Shown: positions 1 to 8,513, counted from the first letter of the stretch. The stretch: DNA of 64,000 nucleotides from JAKASV01 sp963754845 (GCA_963754845.1 CAVWHE010000004.1:62001-126000), one strand, 5' to 3'. Notes: generated from the letters alone by a model not told the origin. Made by a program: numbers and translations.

Positions 1-153
1 GCTTATATGAAGGGCAACCTTCTCATTGTTGTTGGCTCAGCAGTCCTTGCATGTGCTGTCATTATGATCACCGGCGTAACTTTGAAACTGGCACACATTA
101 TGCTCGTGGGAGCCGTGGTAATGATAGTCTGCGGCTGTTGGTTGAGATTTTAA
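1..153 (+). CDS. C-terminal fragment of small membrane protein
   Basis: An open frame enters from the left edge and ends at a TAA at 151-153. The visible 50 residues are almost entirely hydrophobic. They form two probable transmembrane segments, roughly residues 5-22 and 31-47, joined by a short polar turn, and end in a basic Leu-Arg-Phe. The frame has an ATG at position 7, so this could be a complete very small protein, but it may equally be the tail of a longer membrane protein. No family can be named. Confidence 0.45.
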   Translation, partial: AYMKGNLLIVVGSAVLACAVIMITGVTLKLAHIMLVGAVVMIVCGCWLRF

Positions 154-237
154 CGTCGACATGGCTCATCGCGAGGCATTTTTTCTTTTCAGATAATTTG
201 ACGTGTTGTGCCGAGCCACAAACCGTCTGGTTTGGGC

Positions 238-265
238 TTGACAAAACAGCGGCAACGTTAATAGT
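238..265 (+). promoter_or_regulatory. Putative promoter of RING-finger gene
   Basis: A perfect -35 TTGACA lies at 238-243. A weak -10 (AATAGT at 260-265) follows after 16 bp. It sits about 50 bp ahead of the ATG at 314. Only the -35 box is convincing. Confidence 0.35.
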
Positions 266-313
266 CTGGGGCGTTGTTTGTCGTGGGTGATTATTTTTTA
301 GAGGGAATGAATT

Positions 314-1072
314 ATGATGACAGGGCTGTTGGCTCTTTGTGCCTTTTTTACGTGTTGTACTACTTGTGACAGCGTTACTCCTCATGATGGGCAGCATCGC
401 CACCACGGTGGGAATAGTACTCTTGATAAGGCCCAGGTAGAGAAGTACGTGGAGCACCTCATTGACACACTCCTTTATGACAGCAAAGAGTCGAATCAAG
501 ATCGCAAAAAGATAAGCAAGCATGTCACGAAGAAGCTCCTTGTGCAAACTCCCTTGGAAAGAGCCTATGGCGTCCCCCTCAGCAGAACGCAGTCTGAAGT
601 CTACCAGGCTGTTTTGAGCGGTATTGTTGATTTTGTAGAAAAAAAGAGTTTTCAATTGGCCAAAAGCCAGACTGGTGATTATCACACGACGGTGAAGGTT
701 GCCGAAGGTTTACGCAATGAGGCTGCGACTCTCATAACCTCCTCGGGAACCATAGGGACCGGTGCCTTGGGAGCCTTCGTCGGCAAGGAGTTAGAGACAC
801 GCGTTCATCAAGCGTGTCGTCACCATGGCATGAACCATGGACATAACCATCTCAAGCGTTATGACGAAAAATGCTGCCGTATTTGTTTTAATCGCTTCGG
901 TCCTGCTGTTCCGTGGATTTACCTTACGCCGTGCGGCCATGATATGTGTACCGGCTGCGCGCATTCTTACTTCATTGTCCAGGGTAAGAACCGTTGTCCG
1001 GCCTGCAACCAAACCGTTGATATGTACAAAGTTGGCATCGGTCTTGCGCTTCCCGGTCTTGCACGTCGGTGA
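314..1072 (+). CDS. Exported RING-finger (C3HC4) protein
   Basis: A 252-residue protein with three parts. Residues 1-18 form a hydrophobic, Cys-rich leader that looks like a signal or lipoprotein peptide. A helical middle follows, and the C-terminal end carries a RING finger. The zinc ligands are Cys188, Cys191, Cys207, His209, Cys212, Cys215, Cys228 and Cys231, an exact C3HC4 spacing. A His-rich stretch precedes the RING at about residues 168-178. In eukaryotes RING fingers recruit E2 enzymes in ubiquitin ligases; bacterial RING proteins are usually effectors of host-associated species. The leader suggests export, but E3 activity is inference. It stands alone between noncoding gaps, preceded by a TTGACA-type promoter candidate. 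Confidence 0.85.
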   Translation: MMTGLLALCAFFTCCTTCDSVTPHDGQHRHHGGNSTLDKAQVEKYVEHLIDTLLYDSKESNQDRKKISKHVTKKLLVQTPLERAYGVPLSRTQSEVYQAVLSGIVDFVEKKSFQLAKSQTGDYHTTVKVAEGLRNEAATLITSSGTIGTGALGAFVGKELETRVHQACRHHGMNHGHNHLKRYDEKCCRICFNRFGPAVPWIYLTPCGHDMCTGCAHSYFIVQGKNRCPACNQTVDMYKVGIGLALPGLARR

Positions 1073-1228
1073 TTAAGCCGCTGGAGAGCTCGGCGTCTTC
1101 ACGCTTGGCCCCCTCCGATTTTCTGCCTCCTCCCACCGTCGTTGTGCCACTTCTGTCTTGAATGGCCGGTGGTCCGGCGGCGCTGTCGTGTTTTTGGGGG
1201 AGATTGAAAAAATTTTTGAGAACTGTCA

Positions 1229-1257
1229 TTGTTAACGCTACGTGCTTGTGGTACCAT
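1229..1257 (+). promoter_or_regulatory. Putative rpsA promoter
   Basis: TTGTTA (1229-1234) and TACCAT (1252-1257) are separated by 17 bp, each four of six matches to consensus. Transcription would start near 1264 and give an rpsA leader of about 80 nt. Confidence 0.45.
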
Positions 1258-1302
1258 GAATTTATGTATCCAGCGTGTTTGTTCGCGTTAACCCTTAAGC
1301 TC

Positions 1303-1325
1303 CCCCTCATTTTCAGGGGGGGATG
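1303..1325 (+). promoter_or_regulatory. Hairpin in rpsA leader
   Basis: A C-rich run and a G-rich run flank a loop of about 9 nt just ahead of the Shine-Dalgarno GGAG of rpsA. No T-tract follows, so it is not a standard terminator. It may be a translational control element, since S1 commonly autoregulates, but that role is speculative. Confidence 0.3.
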
Positions 1326-1344
1326 TCGGTGATGGAGTTTTTAT

Positions 1345-3258
1345 ATGTCCAAAGAAATTATACGTCCTGAACAATTTGGCAAGGTTACCATGCCGGCCGC
1401 TGTTGACGGCGGTATTGCTCAGCTTAGTGAGGAGCAGCATCGCGAACTTGCCGAGATTTGCGAAAGTGCCTTTGGAAATTTTAAACAGGGCAATGTAGTC
1501 AAGGGCATGGTGGTAAGCGTTGACTCTGACGGCGTACTCGTTGATATAGGGTACAAATCCGATGGCCTTATACCGCGTTATGAGTTCGGCGAACACGAAA
1601 TCAAGAAAATAACGCCCGATAGCGAAATCGAGGTGCTCATCGACGAGCTCGAGAGCGTCAATGGCAACGTCGTTCTTTCGTATGAAAAGGCGCGCGCCCT
1701 GAGAGCATGGGATTCCATCACTCAGTATTATGAAGAAAATAAACCGATAGAAGGTATCGTTACCCATAAGGTGAAAGGTGGTCTTAGCGTTGATATAGGA
1801 ATTCCTGCCTTCCTGCCGGGTTCGCAAATAGACCTTCAAAAAGTTGTCGACTTTGATCAATATCTTGGCCAGGTTATTACCGCCAATATTATCAAAATAA
1901 ATAAGAAGCGTGGCAATGTTATCATATCGCGCAGAAAGTACCTTTCGGACCAGCGAGCTGACGTTCGTCGCAGGGTTCTTGATACCCTTGTTGAGGGACA
2001 GATTATCAACGGCGTGGTGAAAAATATCACCAATTACGGAGCCTTTGTCGACATAGGCGGCGTTGACGGCCTCCTTCACATTACCGATATAACGTGGCGG
2101 CGTATCGGTCATCCGAGCGAAGTTCTTAAAATCGGTGAAACTGTTGCGGTAAAAGTTCTTTCGTTTGACAAAGAACACGAAAAAATATCGCTTGGCATTA
2201 AGCAGCTCATCGGCAACCCTTGGGAGACTCTCGGTGCCGAGTTTCAACCAGGAGCGCGGGTCAAGGGTATCATTTCAAGCATTACTAATTACGGTCTTTT
2301 CGTGGAAGTCGCCAAGGGCGTTGAGGGACTTGTTCATATTTCAGAAATTTCGTGGACAGACAGAATTAATGATCTGCGTAGCAAGTATGCCGTTAATGAT
2401 CAGATCGATGTTTACGTTGTCTCTGTCGACAAGGTTAACCGGCGTATGTCACTCAGCGTCAAACGCCTTGAAAAGAACCCCTGGGAGTCGATTGGCGAGC
2501 AATTCAAGGTTGGTCAAAGAATTAAGGGAAAGATCAGCAATATTACCGATTTTGGTATATTCATTGAATTGCTTCCTGGCGCCGATGGTCTTGCACACAT
2601 ATCGGATCTTTCATGGACTGAGCACATCGCTCATCCCGAGGATCTTTATCGCAAGGGTCAGGAAGTTGAAGCTGTCATTCTCAGCATCGATCCTGAAAAA
2701 AAGAAGGTTTCTCTTGGTATCAAGCAACTGGAACCTGATCCGTGGGAATCGATAGAGAAAGAGTATCCGGTTGGCAGTGCCGTCGATGGTGAAGTTTCGC
2801 GCATTACGAGCTTTGGTGCGTTCATCCGTCTGCCCATCGGCATCGAAGGCCTTGTGCACATTTCAGAGTTGGCCGACCATCCGGTCGACACTGTTGATGA
2901 TGTGCTCAAGATCGGTGATCGCCGGCAATTCCGTGTTATTAACGTCAACCGTGTTGAAAGACGCTTGGGTCTCAGTCTGCGATCGACGCGTGAGGAAAGG
3001 CGAGCAGAAAGCTCCGTAATCGAAACCTCAAGGCACGTGGATCGAAGGCCGCGCCCTGCCAAGCCCCCACGCATTGATCAAATGGTGACACCGGTTTCGG
3101 TCAGGCCAAAGAGTCTTCTTCAGATAGAGCTTGAAAAGCATGTTGCGCGCCAGCAGGAGGCCCAACAGGTGCGCGACGTTGCTGCAAGTGTTGACAAGGA
3201 CAAGGACGACTCCGGAGGCGATGAATCGTCGGATGAAGAAACGTCGGTGAAGGACTAG
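1345..3258 (+). CDS. rpsA: 30S ribosomal protein S1
   Basis: A 637-residue protein with six consecutive S1 (OB-fold) repeats. They begin near residues 47, 130, 215, 300, 388 and 475. Repeats 3 to 6 carry the typical core, for example Asn-Tyr-Gly-Ala-Phe-Val-Asp followed by a Gly-Leu-x-His-Ile motif. An acidic Asp/Glu/Ser-rich tail closes the chain after about residue 600. S1 binds mRNA at the 30S platform and helps unstructured initiation. GGAG lies 8 nt upstream of the ATG. The stop is 4 bp before ndk, so the two genes are probably co-transcribed. A six-domain S1 is typical of diderm bacteria. Confidence 0.97.
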   Translation: MSKEIIRPEQFGKVTMPAAVDGGIAQLSEEQHRELAEICESAFGNFKQGNVVKGMVVSVDSDGVLVDIGYKSDGLIPRYEFGEHEIKKITPDSEIEVLIDELESVNGNVVLSYEKARALRAWDSITQYYEENKPIEGIVTHKVKGGLSVDIGIPAFLPGSQIDLQKVVDFDQYLGQVITANIIKINKKRGNVIISRRKYLSDQRADVRRRVLDTLVEGQIINGVVKNITNYGAFVDIGGVDGLLHITDITWRRIGHPSEVLKIGETVAVKVLSFDKEHEKISLGIKQLIGNPWETLGAEFQPGARVKGIISSITNYGLFVEVAKGVEGLVHISEISWTDRINDLRSKYAVNDQIDVYVVSVDKVNRRMSLSVKRLEKNPWESIGEQFKVGQRIKGKISNITDFGIFIELLPGADGLAHISDLSWTEHIAHPEDLYRKGQEVEAVILSIDPEKKKVSLGIKQLEPDPWESIEKEYPVGSAVDGEVSRITSFGAFIRLPIGIEGLVHISELADHPVDTVDDVLKIGDRRQFRVINVNRVERRLGLSLRSTREERRAESSVIETSRHVDRRPRPAKPPRIDQMVTPVSVRPKSLLQIELEKHVARQQEAQQVRDVAASVDKDKDDSGGDESSDEETSVKD

Positions 3259-3262
3259 ATCG

Positions 3263-3670
3263 ATGGCCAAAGAGAAAACACTTGCGATAATCAAACCCGA
3301 CGCTGTGAGCGGTGGTAACATCGGTGCGATTGTGAGCATGATCGAAAAAAATGGCTTTGCTATCATGGGCATGGTCAAGACCGCGCTTTCAAAAAAGCAG
3401 GCGCAGGATTTTTACGCCGTGCACAGAGGCAAGCCATTCTACGCCTCCCTCGTTGACTACATGAGCTCGGGGCCAATCGTGGTTATGGGCCTCGAAAAAG
3501 AAGGGGCGATCCAAGCTTGGCGCGATCTCATGGGGAGCACAAATCCAGCAAGCGCTGCTCTCGGAACCATTCGCAAGATGTTTGGTACAAGCATTGAGGC
3601 AAATGCCGTTCACGGTTCGGATGCGGCGGAGACGGCGGCATCCGAGCTTGCTTTCTTCTTCGGGGCGTAA
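3263..3670 (+). CDS. ndk: Nucleoside diphosphate kinase
   Basis: The protein has 135 residues, close to the usual family length. It opens with Thr-Leu-Ala-Ile-Ile-Lys-Pro-Asp-Ala, the family N-terminal signature. The phosphohistidine motif Asn-Ala-Val-His-Gly-Ser-Asp places the catalytic His at residue 117. The enzyme transfers the gamma phosphate between nucleoside tri- and diphosphates to balance NTP pools. It follows rpsA by 4 bp. The C-terminus is a short hydrophobic Phe-Phe-Phe-Gly-Ala. Confidence 0.97.
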   Translation: MAKEKTLAIIKPDAVSGGNIGAIVSMIEKNGFAIMGMVKTALSKKQAQDFYAVHRGKPFYASLVDYMSSGPIVVMGLEKEGAIQAWRDLMGSTNPASAALGTIRKMFGTSIEANAVHGSDAAETAASELAFFFGA

Positions 3671-3783
3671 AGACGGAGCGCCGCGCCCCCAGAAGGACGT
3701 GTAATTTTATAGGGTTTAACCACAGGCTGTACGTTTGCTCTCATAGGGCTGACGTGCGGCCTGTTTTTGAAGGCGCATAAAAC

Positions 3784-4335
3784 TTACGGGGCTTCTTCTG
3801 CGGACGATCTAATGATTTTGGCGGCTTCGTCGAGGATGCCATTGATGAATCTGTAAGCGTCGGTTTCCGAAAAGCATTTGGCAAGTTCGATTGCCTCGTT
3901 GATGATGATGCTGCGCGCTTCCTGGGTTGCCATAAGCTCCCAGACGGCCAAACGTAGGATGAGTTTCGTACATAAACCGATTCGTTCAAAACGCCAGTTT
4001 ATGAGGAGTGGTTTAATAATCTCGTCGAGGGTAGCACGCGCGTTAACAACCGCCTGCGTGGTTTGGCATATATAGCCATCGTGAGGTACATCGAGGTCGA
4101 AACCACGATTAAAATTGTCAACAACGTCCTTGAGCTCAGTGTCATACTCAAACGTCTCCATGACATAAAGCAGATGGAATATAACCGAGCGAGCTTGACG
4201 TCTGGAAAGGTTCGTGGCGCATCTCCGATGTTCCTCGTGGGCACAGCCCTCGCCCTGGTCGCCATCGACGTCGTTGAGATCGGCGCGTGTGGGTGCCAAG
4301 GGATCGGGCGGGTTTCGCATCGTGGTCGTACTCAC
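3784..4335 (-). CDS. nusB: Transcription antitermination factor NusB
   Basis: A 183-residue protein. The NusB helical fold begins around residue 43 with Leu-Ser-Arg-Arg-Gln-Ala-Arg and runs to the end, including a conserved Ile-Ile-Asn-Glu-Ala-Ile-Glu-Leu-Ala-Lys stretch. NusB with S10 binds boxA of rRNA transcripts and supports antitermination. The first 40 residues are polar and low-complexity and not part of the family. The annotated start is a GTG; an ATG 15 nt inside is an alternative, and neither has a good ribosome-binding site. It lies downstream of efp on the same strand (36 bp gap) and converges with ndk. Confidence 0.93.
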   Translation of the reverse strand: MSTTTMRNPPDPLAPTRADLNDVDGDQGEGCAHEEHRRCATNLSRRQARSVIFHLLYVMETFEYDTELKDVVDNFNRGFDLDVPHDGYICQTTQAVVNARATLDEIIKPLLINWRFERIGLCTKLILRLAVWELMATQEARSIIINEAIELAKCFSETDAYRFINGILDEAAKIIRSSAEEAP

Positions 4336-4371
4336 GTGTTTCTTAAGGCGGTTTTCTTGATTTTACGTTAC

Positions 4372-4935
4372 CTATTTGATGCGCTCAATGTACTTTGAGT
4401 CGCGCGTGTCGACCTTGATGACATCTCCTTCTTGGACAAAAAGAGGGACCTGAAGGATGAGTCCTGTCTCAAGTGTTGCCGGCTTGTTTCCTGCACCCTG
4501 CGCCGTGTCTCCCTTGACTCCCGGTGTAGTTTCGACAACCTTAATCTCCATGAACATGGGTGGGTTAACCGCTATCGGCTTGCCGTTGAAGGAGATGACG
4601 TTGTAAACGGTCTGCTCTTTGAGGTAGTGCAGGACGTCGTCAAGATGGTCCCTGTCGAGCATTATTTCTTCGTAATTTTCCTGATCCATAAAGTGATAGA
4701 GGTTATTGTCCGCATAAAGAAAAGCGACCTCTTTGTAACTAAGATCGGGCTCGGGAAATTTCTCTGTTGAACGAAATGTTTCTTCGTGAACGAGACCCGT
4801 GATCATGTTCTTCATCTTGGTACGCAGGAACGTTCCGCCTTTGCCCGGCTTTACCAAGTGATATTCGAGAATCATGTACGGTTCGTTGTTGAAGAGTATC
4901 TTGAGGCCCCTTCTGAAGTCGGACGTTGAGTACAC
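4372..4935 (-). CDS. efp: Elongation factor P
   Basis: A 187-residue, three-domain OB protein of normal length. It contains the domain I loop Lys-Pro-Gly-Lys-Gly-Gly, whose tip Lys32 corresponds to the modified Lys34 of E. coli EF-P. The C-terminal part has Val-Pro-Leu-Phe-Val-Gln-Glu-Gly-Asp-Val-Ile-Lys-Val-Asp-Thr, a strong EF-P signature. It rescues ribosomes stalled on proline runs. The start is a GTG preceded at 8 nt by AAAGAGG. No epmA/epmB-like modification gene is nearby. Transcription probably continues into nusB. Confidence 0.97.
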   Translation of the reverse strand: MYSTSDFRRGLKILFNNEPYMILEYHLVKPGKGGTFLRTKMKNMITGLVHEETFRSTEKFPEPDLSYKEVAFLYADNNLYHFMDQENYEEIMLDRDHLDDVLHYLKEQTVYNVISFNGKPIAVNPPMFMEIKVVETTPGVKGDTAQGAGNKPATLETGLILQVPLFVQEGDVIKVDTRDSKYIERIK

Positions 4936-5200
4936 AGTGGTTTCCTCTTTAAAAAAAACCCAAGGTATGCTCTAATAGTATCAGAAAAAAAGAAAGAAAA
5001 AGCAATTGTCGTCTCACCTTTTTTACTTCTTGGACACGATGTCGCACGCGAGTGCGTTCTGAGTTGCGCGTGCCCATCGTTGTCAGGCAAGCGACATCAC
5101 GAACTCCACCAACCGCGCACCGACGAATTCAGTCTGCGAATGGCCAAATAACAGCACCAGGGCGTGGCCAAGCGATGTGCGATCGTCGGCACTTCTCTCT

Positions 5201-5680
5201 TCAGCGCGAAAATGAGTGGGTTGAGAACATAAAACCGGAGCCGTACGATGAGCTGGTGTGCTCGCCATCGAGTTCGCGCTCAAGACGCGCAACTTTTCTA
5301 CGTAGGTGGTAAATCTCGTTGTCTTTGTATCCGAGTTCTTGCTTGAGGCGACGGCAATCTTTGTGAGCTTTGCGAAGTTCATGTTCGAGATTTTCGACGT
5401 TACGCTCGAGCGACGAGTACGATGGATAGTCGTCATGTACGTACGTCACGTGGTGACAATTGTAGCAATCATCGTGATGATTCAAAACTTCAGCCGTCGC
5501 GCCAACTGTCAGTCCCGTCATCATGCCTGCAAATGCCCCCTCAGAACCACCGACGGCGGCACCGATGCCTGTGCCCAAGAGTGCTCCGGCAAGAATTCCA
5601 TCTCCGTGACGAGCATTTAAGAAACACGCGCCACACACAGCAACCGCCAGCAAGAAATATCGAAATTGTATCGTAACCAT
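5201..5680 (-). CDS. Exported glycine-zipper coiled-coil protein
   Basis: A 159-residue protein with three recognisable parts. A signal peptide spans about residues 1-23. A Gly/Ala-rich zipper follows at about 28-62, with Gly-x-x-x-Gly spacing, and is likely to insert into or pack against a membrane. A coiled-coil lies at about 90-138 with charged heptads. A small His/Cys patch (His-His-Asp-Asp-Cys-Tyr-Asn-Cys-His-His) sits between the last two parts and could bind metal. GTGAGGG precedes the ATG. The function is unknown; the architecture resembles outer-membrane or surface lipoprotein-like glycine-zipper proteins. Confidence 0.75.
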   Translation of the reverse strand: MVTIQFRYFLLAVAVCGACFLNARHGDGILAGALLGTGIGAAVGGSEGAFAGMMTGLTVGATAEVLNHHDDCYNCHHVTYVHDDYPSYSSLERNVENLEHELRKAHKDCRRLKQELGYKDNEIYHLRRKVARLERELDGEHTSSSYGSGFMFSTHSFSR

Positions 5681-5948
5681 ATAATTTTGCCCTCACGCAA
5701 TGAGCCATGCGAGTATATTCGAAACCACACGCCTATTCCACGTCTGCACACATGTCTGCACAGATGATATCATGGTAAAATGATTGCATGAAAAAGTCAA
5801 GCGTCGCCGCAATATCACATTTGAAAAAAATAAAAAATGGCTTCACTTTTTTCCTTCACAAATTCGGCAACTTGCTTTAAGTTTATAACTGGGTCAGCCC
5901 CTCGGGGGTTCATCCCGGGTGTCGTGTGCGTCTTTCGTGGTGCTTGTT

Positions 5949-6024
5949 GGGCCCATAGCTCAGCGGTAAGAGCAATCGGCTCATAACCGAGAGGTCCCAG
6001 GTTCAAATCCTGGTGGGCCCACCA
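5949..6024 (+). tRNA. tRNA with anticodon CAU (Met elongator or Ile2)
   Basis: A complete cloverleaf. The acceptor stem is GGGCCCA/TGGGCCC, the D-arm contains AGCTCAGCGGTAAGAGC, the anticodon CAT is at 5982-5984, and the T-arm is CCAGG/CCTGG with loop TTCAAAT. The 3' CCA is encoded. The acceptor stem does not have the C-A mismatch typical of initiators. Sequence alone does not settle whether C34 is lysidinylated (Ile, AUA codons) or the tRNA is elongator Met. Confidence 0.95.
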
Positions 6025-6082
6025 ACAGTAGCGTCGTGTTATGATCGCGACCCGGACCGTAGTTCAGGGGGGATTACTGGAA

Positions 6083-6805
6083 GTGAATAGCGAGTTCTTG
6101 CAGGCCTTTATGGCCCTTGTGTCCTTCGATTGCCAGGTACGTGAACTCGAAGTGGAGTGCAACAAGTTGACGGCTGAGGATGATGCTCTCGTTGCGGAGG
6201 GGAACGTGCTGGCTGAAAGTAGAGCAGCTACGCACAAGAGAGTACATGATGCGCGCAAAATCGTTGCCGAGAAAGAACTCGCTATGGCAACGCTTGAAGG
6301 GCAGAGGGCTGAAAAGCAACGACAGCTGGAAAGTGTAACGGGAACCAAGGAATATGCCGTATTAAAAACGGAAATCAAGCGTCTTGGTGGCGAGGAACAC
6401 GCAGGCGAGGAGGAGCTCCTGCAGGCGTGGGCGTCCCTCGAGTCTGTGCAAAAGAAGTATGCGAGCGAGGAAGCAGCGTGCAGTGGCAAGGTTACCGATA
6501 TAGCTGCGCGGCGTGCTAGCATCAAAAAATCCATCAACGAATTACGGGAAGCTCTCTCTCAGCGTGCACATCGACGATCGAAACTCGTCGATGTCTTGCC
6601 TGACGATATCAAGTACGAATACGAGCATATGCGCGGCCGCGTTGCCAACCCCGCCGTACCTGTCGTTCATGGTAGTTGCAGCGCGTGTTTCTATGCTGTT
6701 CCCGTCCAGGATATGGCGTTCCTCAAGCATGGAAGGCTTTTGCTTTGCAAAAGTTGTTATCGTATCCTCTATGCTGAGAGCGTTGCCCCTTCGACCGTAG
6801 AGTGA
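6083..6805 (+). CDS. C4 zinc-ribbon coiled-coil protein (DUF164-like)
   Basis: About 240 residues from the GTG at 6083, which follows a GGGGGGA ribosome-binding site by 9 nt. An in-frame ATG at 6041 is possible but has no such site and starts only 16 nt past the tRNA. Most of the protein is a long coiled-coil hairpin (about residues 10-155), rich in Glu, Lys and Ala. The C-terminus carries a zinc ribbon with a Cys-Ser-Ala-Cys pair and a Cys-Lys-Ser-Cys pair. This matches the family of putative nucleic-acid-binding zinc-ribbon proteins, often found next to an RNase H-type gene as here. The exact role is unknown. Confidence 0.85.
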   Translation: MNSEFLQAFMALVSFDCQVRELEVECNKLTAEDDALVAEGNVLAESRAATHKRVHDARKIVAEKELAMATLEGQRAEKQRQLESVTGTKEYAVLKTEIKRLGGEEHAGEEELLQAWASLESVQKKYASEEAACSGKVTDIAARRASIKKSINELREALSQRAHRRSKLVDVLPDDIKYEYEHMRGRVANPAVPVVHGSCSACFYAVPVQDMAFLKHGRLLLCKSCYRILYAESVAPSTVE

Positions 6806-6847
6806 GTCGTAATAATCACGAGTGTTGACACTGGTATGTAGTTTGGC

Positions 6848-7333
6848 ATGAAAACTTCTACGTCTTCTTTTCGTCATCGTTGGCAGTTGCAGGTTGATGG
6901 CGCTTCGCGAAACAATCCGGGGAATGCCGGCGCCGGCTTTGCCATTCTCAAGGATGGCGTTACTGCTCATACGCATGGCTTTTGGCTGGGTACGAAAACC
7001 AATAATCAGGCGGAGTATCTCGCTCTTATTATAGGGCTCATTTTTCTCGGGAGCATTCCCGATCTTGAGTCTGGGGATGGGCTTCTTGTAATCTCGGATT
7101 CGAAGCTGCTTGTCAAGCAGATACAAGGTGAGTATCGCGTCAAAAATGAAGAGCTGCAGCACCTGCACGCTGTCGCACAAGCTCTTCTTGGAAAGTTCAG
7201 TTACACCATAGTGCATGTTCTGCGTAAGGATAATGCCGCAGCTGATCGTTTAGCAAACATAGGCATCGATCGTGCAATTCGCGTGCCCGATTTTATATTG
7301 GCGAAGCTTCATGAACATACGTTGTCTTTGTAG
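6848..7333 (+). CDS. rnhA: Ribonuclease HI family protein
   Basis: A 161-residue RNase H fold. The motifs are in order: Val-Asp-Gly-Ala-Ser-Arg-Asn-Asn-Pro-Gly (first catalytic Asp), Asn-Gln-Ala-Glu-Tyr (Glu), Ile-Ser-Asp-Ser-Lys-Leu-Leu (Asp) and Lys-Asp-Asn-Ala-Ala-Ala-Asp (final Asp). It should cleave RNA in RNA-DNA hybrids, such as Okazaki primers and R-loops. The sequence is closer to the short single-domain RNase HI family of many phyla than to E. coli RnhA. Its 3' end overlaps the start of the next gene by about 20 bp, which suggests coupling. Confidence 0.93.
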   Translation: MKTSTSSFRHRWQLQVDGASRNNPGNAGAGFAILKDGVTAHTHGFWLGTKTNNQAEYLALIIGLIFLGSIPDLESGDGLLVISDSKLLVKQIQGEYRVKNEELQHLHAVAQALLGKFSYTIVHVLRKDNAAADRLANIGIDRAIRVPDFILAKLHEHTLSL

Positions 7334-8513
7334 GGCTTTTGTATTCTTTTGTTCCCTCTGCTCACCCGGGACCGCTTCGACATGTTCTGGTGAGCATTCA
7401 AGTTCCGAGAACGACGTTTACCAACGACATCATGAAAAAACGGTGCCGTCGAAGGGCATTACGGTTCGCATTCTCCTCAATAAGTCACACATGAATCCTT
7501 CCTGGAAGCTGTGCTCGGAAAAAGGTTTTTGGCTCGTTGATCCTCGTAACGAGTATCGAAGAATTTCTGTCGATGCCACGGAAATAGTTGTCTCTCAACG
7601 AAATGGCCGTCTTGCGATTAATGGCAGGCTTTTGACGCGTTCTCAGGTCATTGTTAAGGCACGCGAGGGCGAGCTTGCGTGCGATGGGCTTACGTACAAA
7701 GGTTCCTTCTTTGTAGCTTACGCTGAGGATACACTTTCGCTCATCAATTGCCTCGATCTTGAAGATTATGTTTTTTCGGTTCTTTACTGGGAAGGTTGGC
7801 CGGGCTGGTCTCTTGAAGTGAACAAAGTTCTTGCCATAGCGATCCGTACGTACGCCGTTGCCATGATGTGTGAGGCAGTGCGAAAAAAACGTCCCTATCA
7901 CATGGGAAATAGCGTTGCACACCAGGTCTACGCCGGGGTCCACGGTAATAATAGTTTACGCGCCGCCGTTGAACAAACTGACGGTATTGTCATGACCTAT
8001 CGAGGCCAGCCTATCCTTGCTATGTACACTGCCTGTTGCGGTGGCGTCGTTCCAGCACGTGTTCGTGGTGTAGACTTTACCAAAGCTCCCTACTTGGCAC
8101 GCACAAGGGCGTGCGCGCACTGCAAGGGGTGTCGCGCTTATACGTGGACGGCAGAGTACGAGAAAGACGAGCTCGCCCGTTACCTCAAGAAACATATACC
8201 CCGGCTTTCTCGGCTCAAGAGCGTCTACGTTGCCAAAAAAGATGCCGCCGGCCTTGTCGAGGAGGTTGGCATCAAAAGCGATCATGGTGTCACATCGCTG
8301 GCCGGCAAAAAGGTGCGCATGCTTCCCAATATCAAAAGTTCGATATATTCGATCAAGTCGACGTCCCAAAAAATAGTTTTTAAAGGTTGCGGCAACGGGC
8401 ATCACGTTGGTTTGTGCCAGTGGGGTGCCTGTAAGATGGTGTGCGGGGGGTCGAATTACCGCGAAGTGCTCGACTTCTATTATCCGGGAACGTCTCTCAT
8501 GAAAATTTCCTAG
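7311..8513 (+). CDS. Exported SpoIID/LytB-domain protein
   Basis: About 400 residues from the ATG at 7311. This start gives a clean signal peptide (Met-Asn-Ile-Arg then a hydrophobic Cys-containing core ending near residue 24). The central SpoIID/LytB region includes Leu-Glu-Asp-Tyr-Val, an Ala-Ile-Arg-Thr-Tyr-Ala stretch, His-Gln-Val-Tyr-Ala-Gly, and a late Gly-His-His-Val-Gly-Leu-Cys-Gln-Trp-Gly-Ala motif. Members cleave or stimulate cleavage of peptidoglycan glycan strands; in Bacillus SpoIID is a lytic transglycosylase. Non-sporulating bacteria also carry them, so this does not imply sporulation. A Cys-x-x-Cys-x-x-Cys cluster near residue 258 is unusual. It overlaps rnhA. Confidence 0.9.
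   Translation: MNIRCLCRAFVFFCSLCSPGTASTCSGEHSSSENDVYQRHHEKTVPSKGITVRILLNKSHMNPSWKLCSEKGFWLVDPRNEYRRISVDATEIVVSQRNGRLAINGRLLTRSQVIVKAREGELACDGLTYKGSFFVAYAEDTLSLINCLDLEDYVFSVLYWEGWPGWSLEVNKVLAIAIRTYAVAMMCEAVRKKRPYHMGNSVAHQVYAGVHGNNSLRAAVEQTDGIVMTYRGQPILAMYTACCGGVVPARVRGVDFTKAPYLARTRACAHCKGCRAYTWTAEYEKDELARYLKKHIPRLSRLKSVYVAKKDAAGLVEEVGIKSDHGVTSLAGKKVRMLPNIKSSIYSIKSTSQKIVFKGCGNGHHVGLCQWGACKMVCGGSNYREVLDFYYPGTSLMKIS

Noticed and set aside
1288..2247. 319-residue open frame opposite rpsA
   Set aside because: It lies antisense to the S1 repeats, and its residues reflect the reverse complement of conserved codons.
3671..3783. Terminator between ndk and nusB
   Set aside because: ACAGGC and GCCTGT could pair but the loop is too long and the stem too short.
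5881..5948. Promoter for the CAU tRNA
   Set aside because: TATAAC at 5884-5889 has no matching -35 at a normal distance and is about 60 bp from the tRNA.
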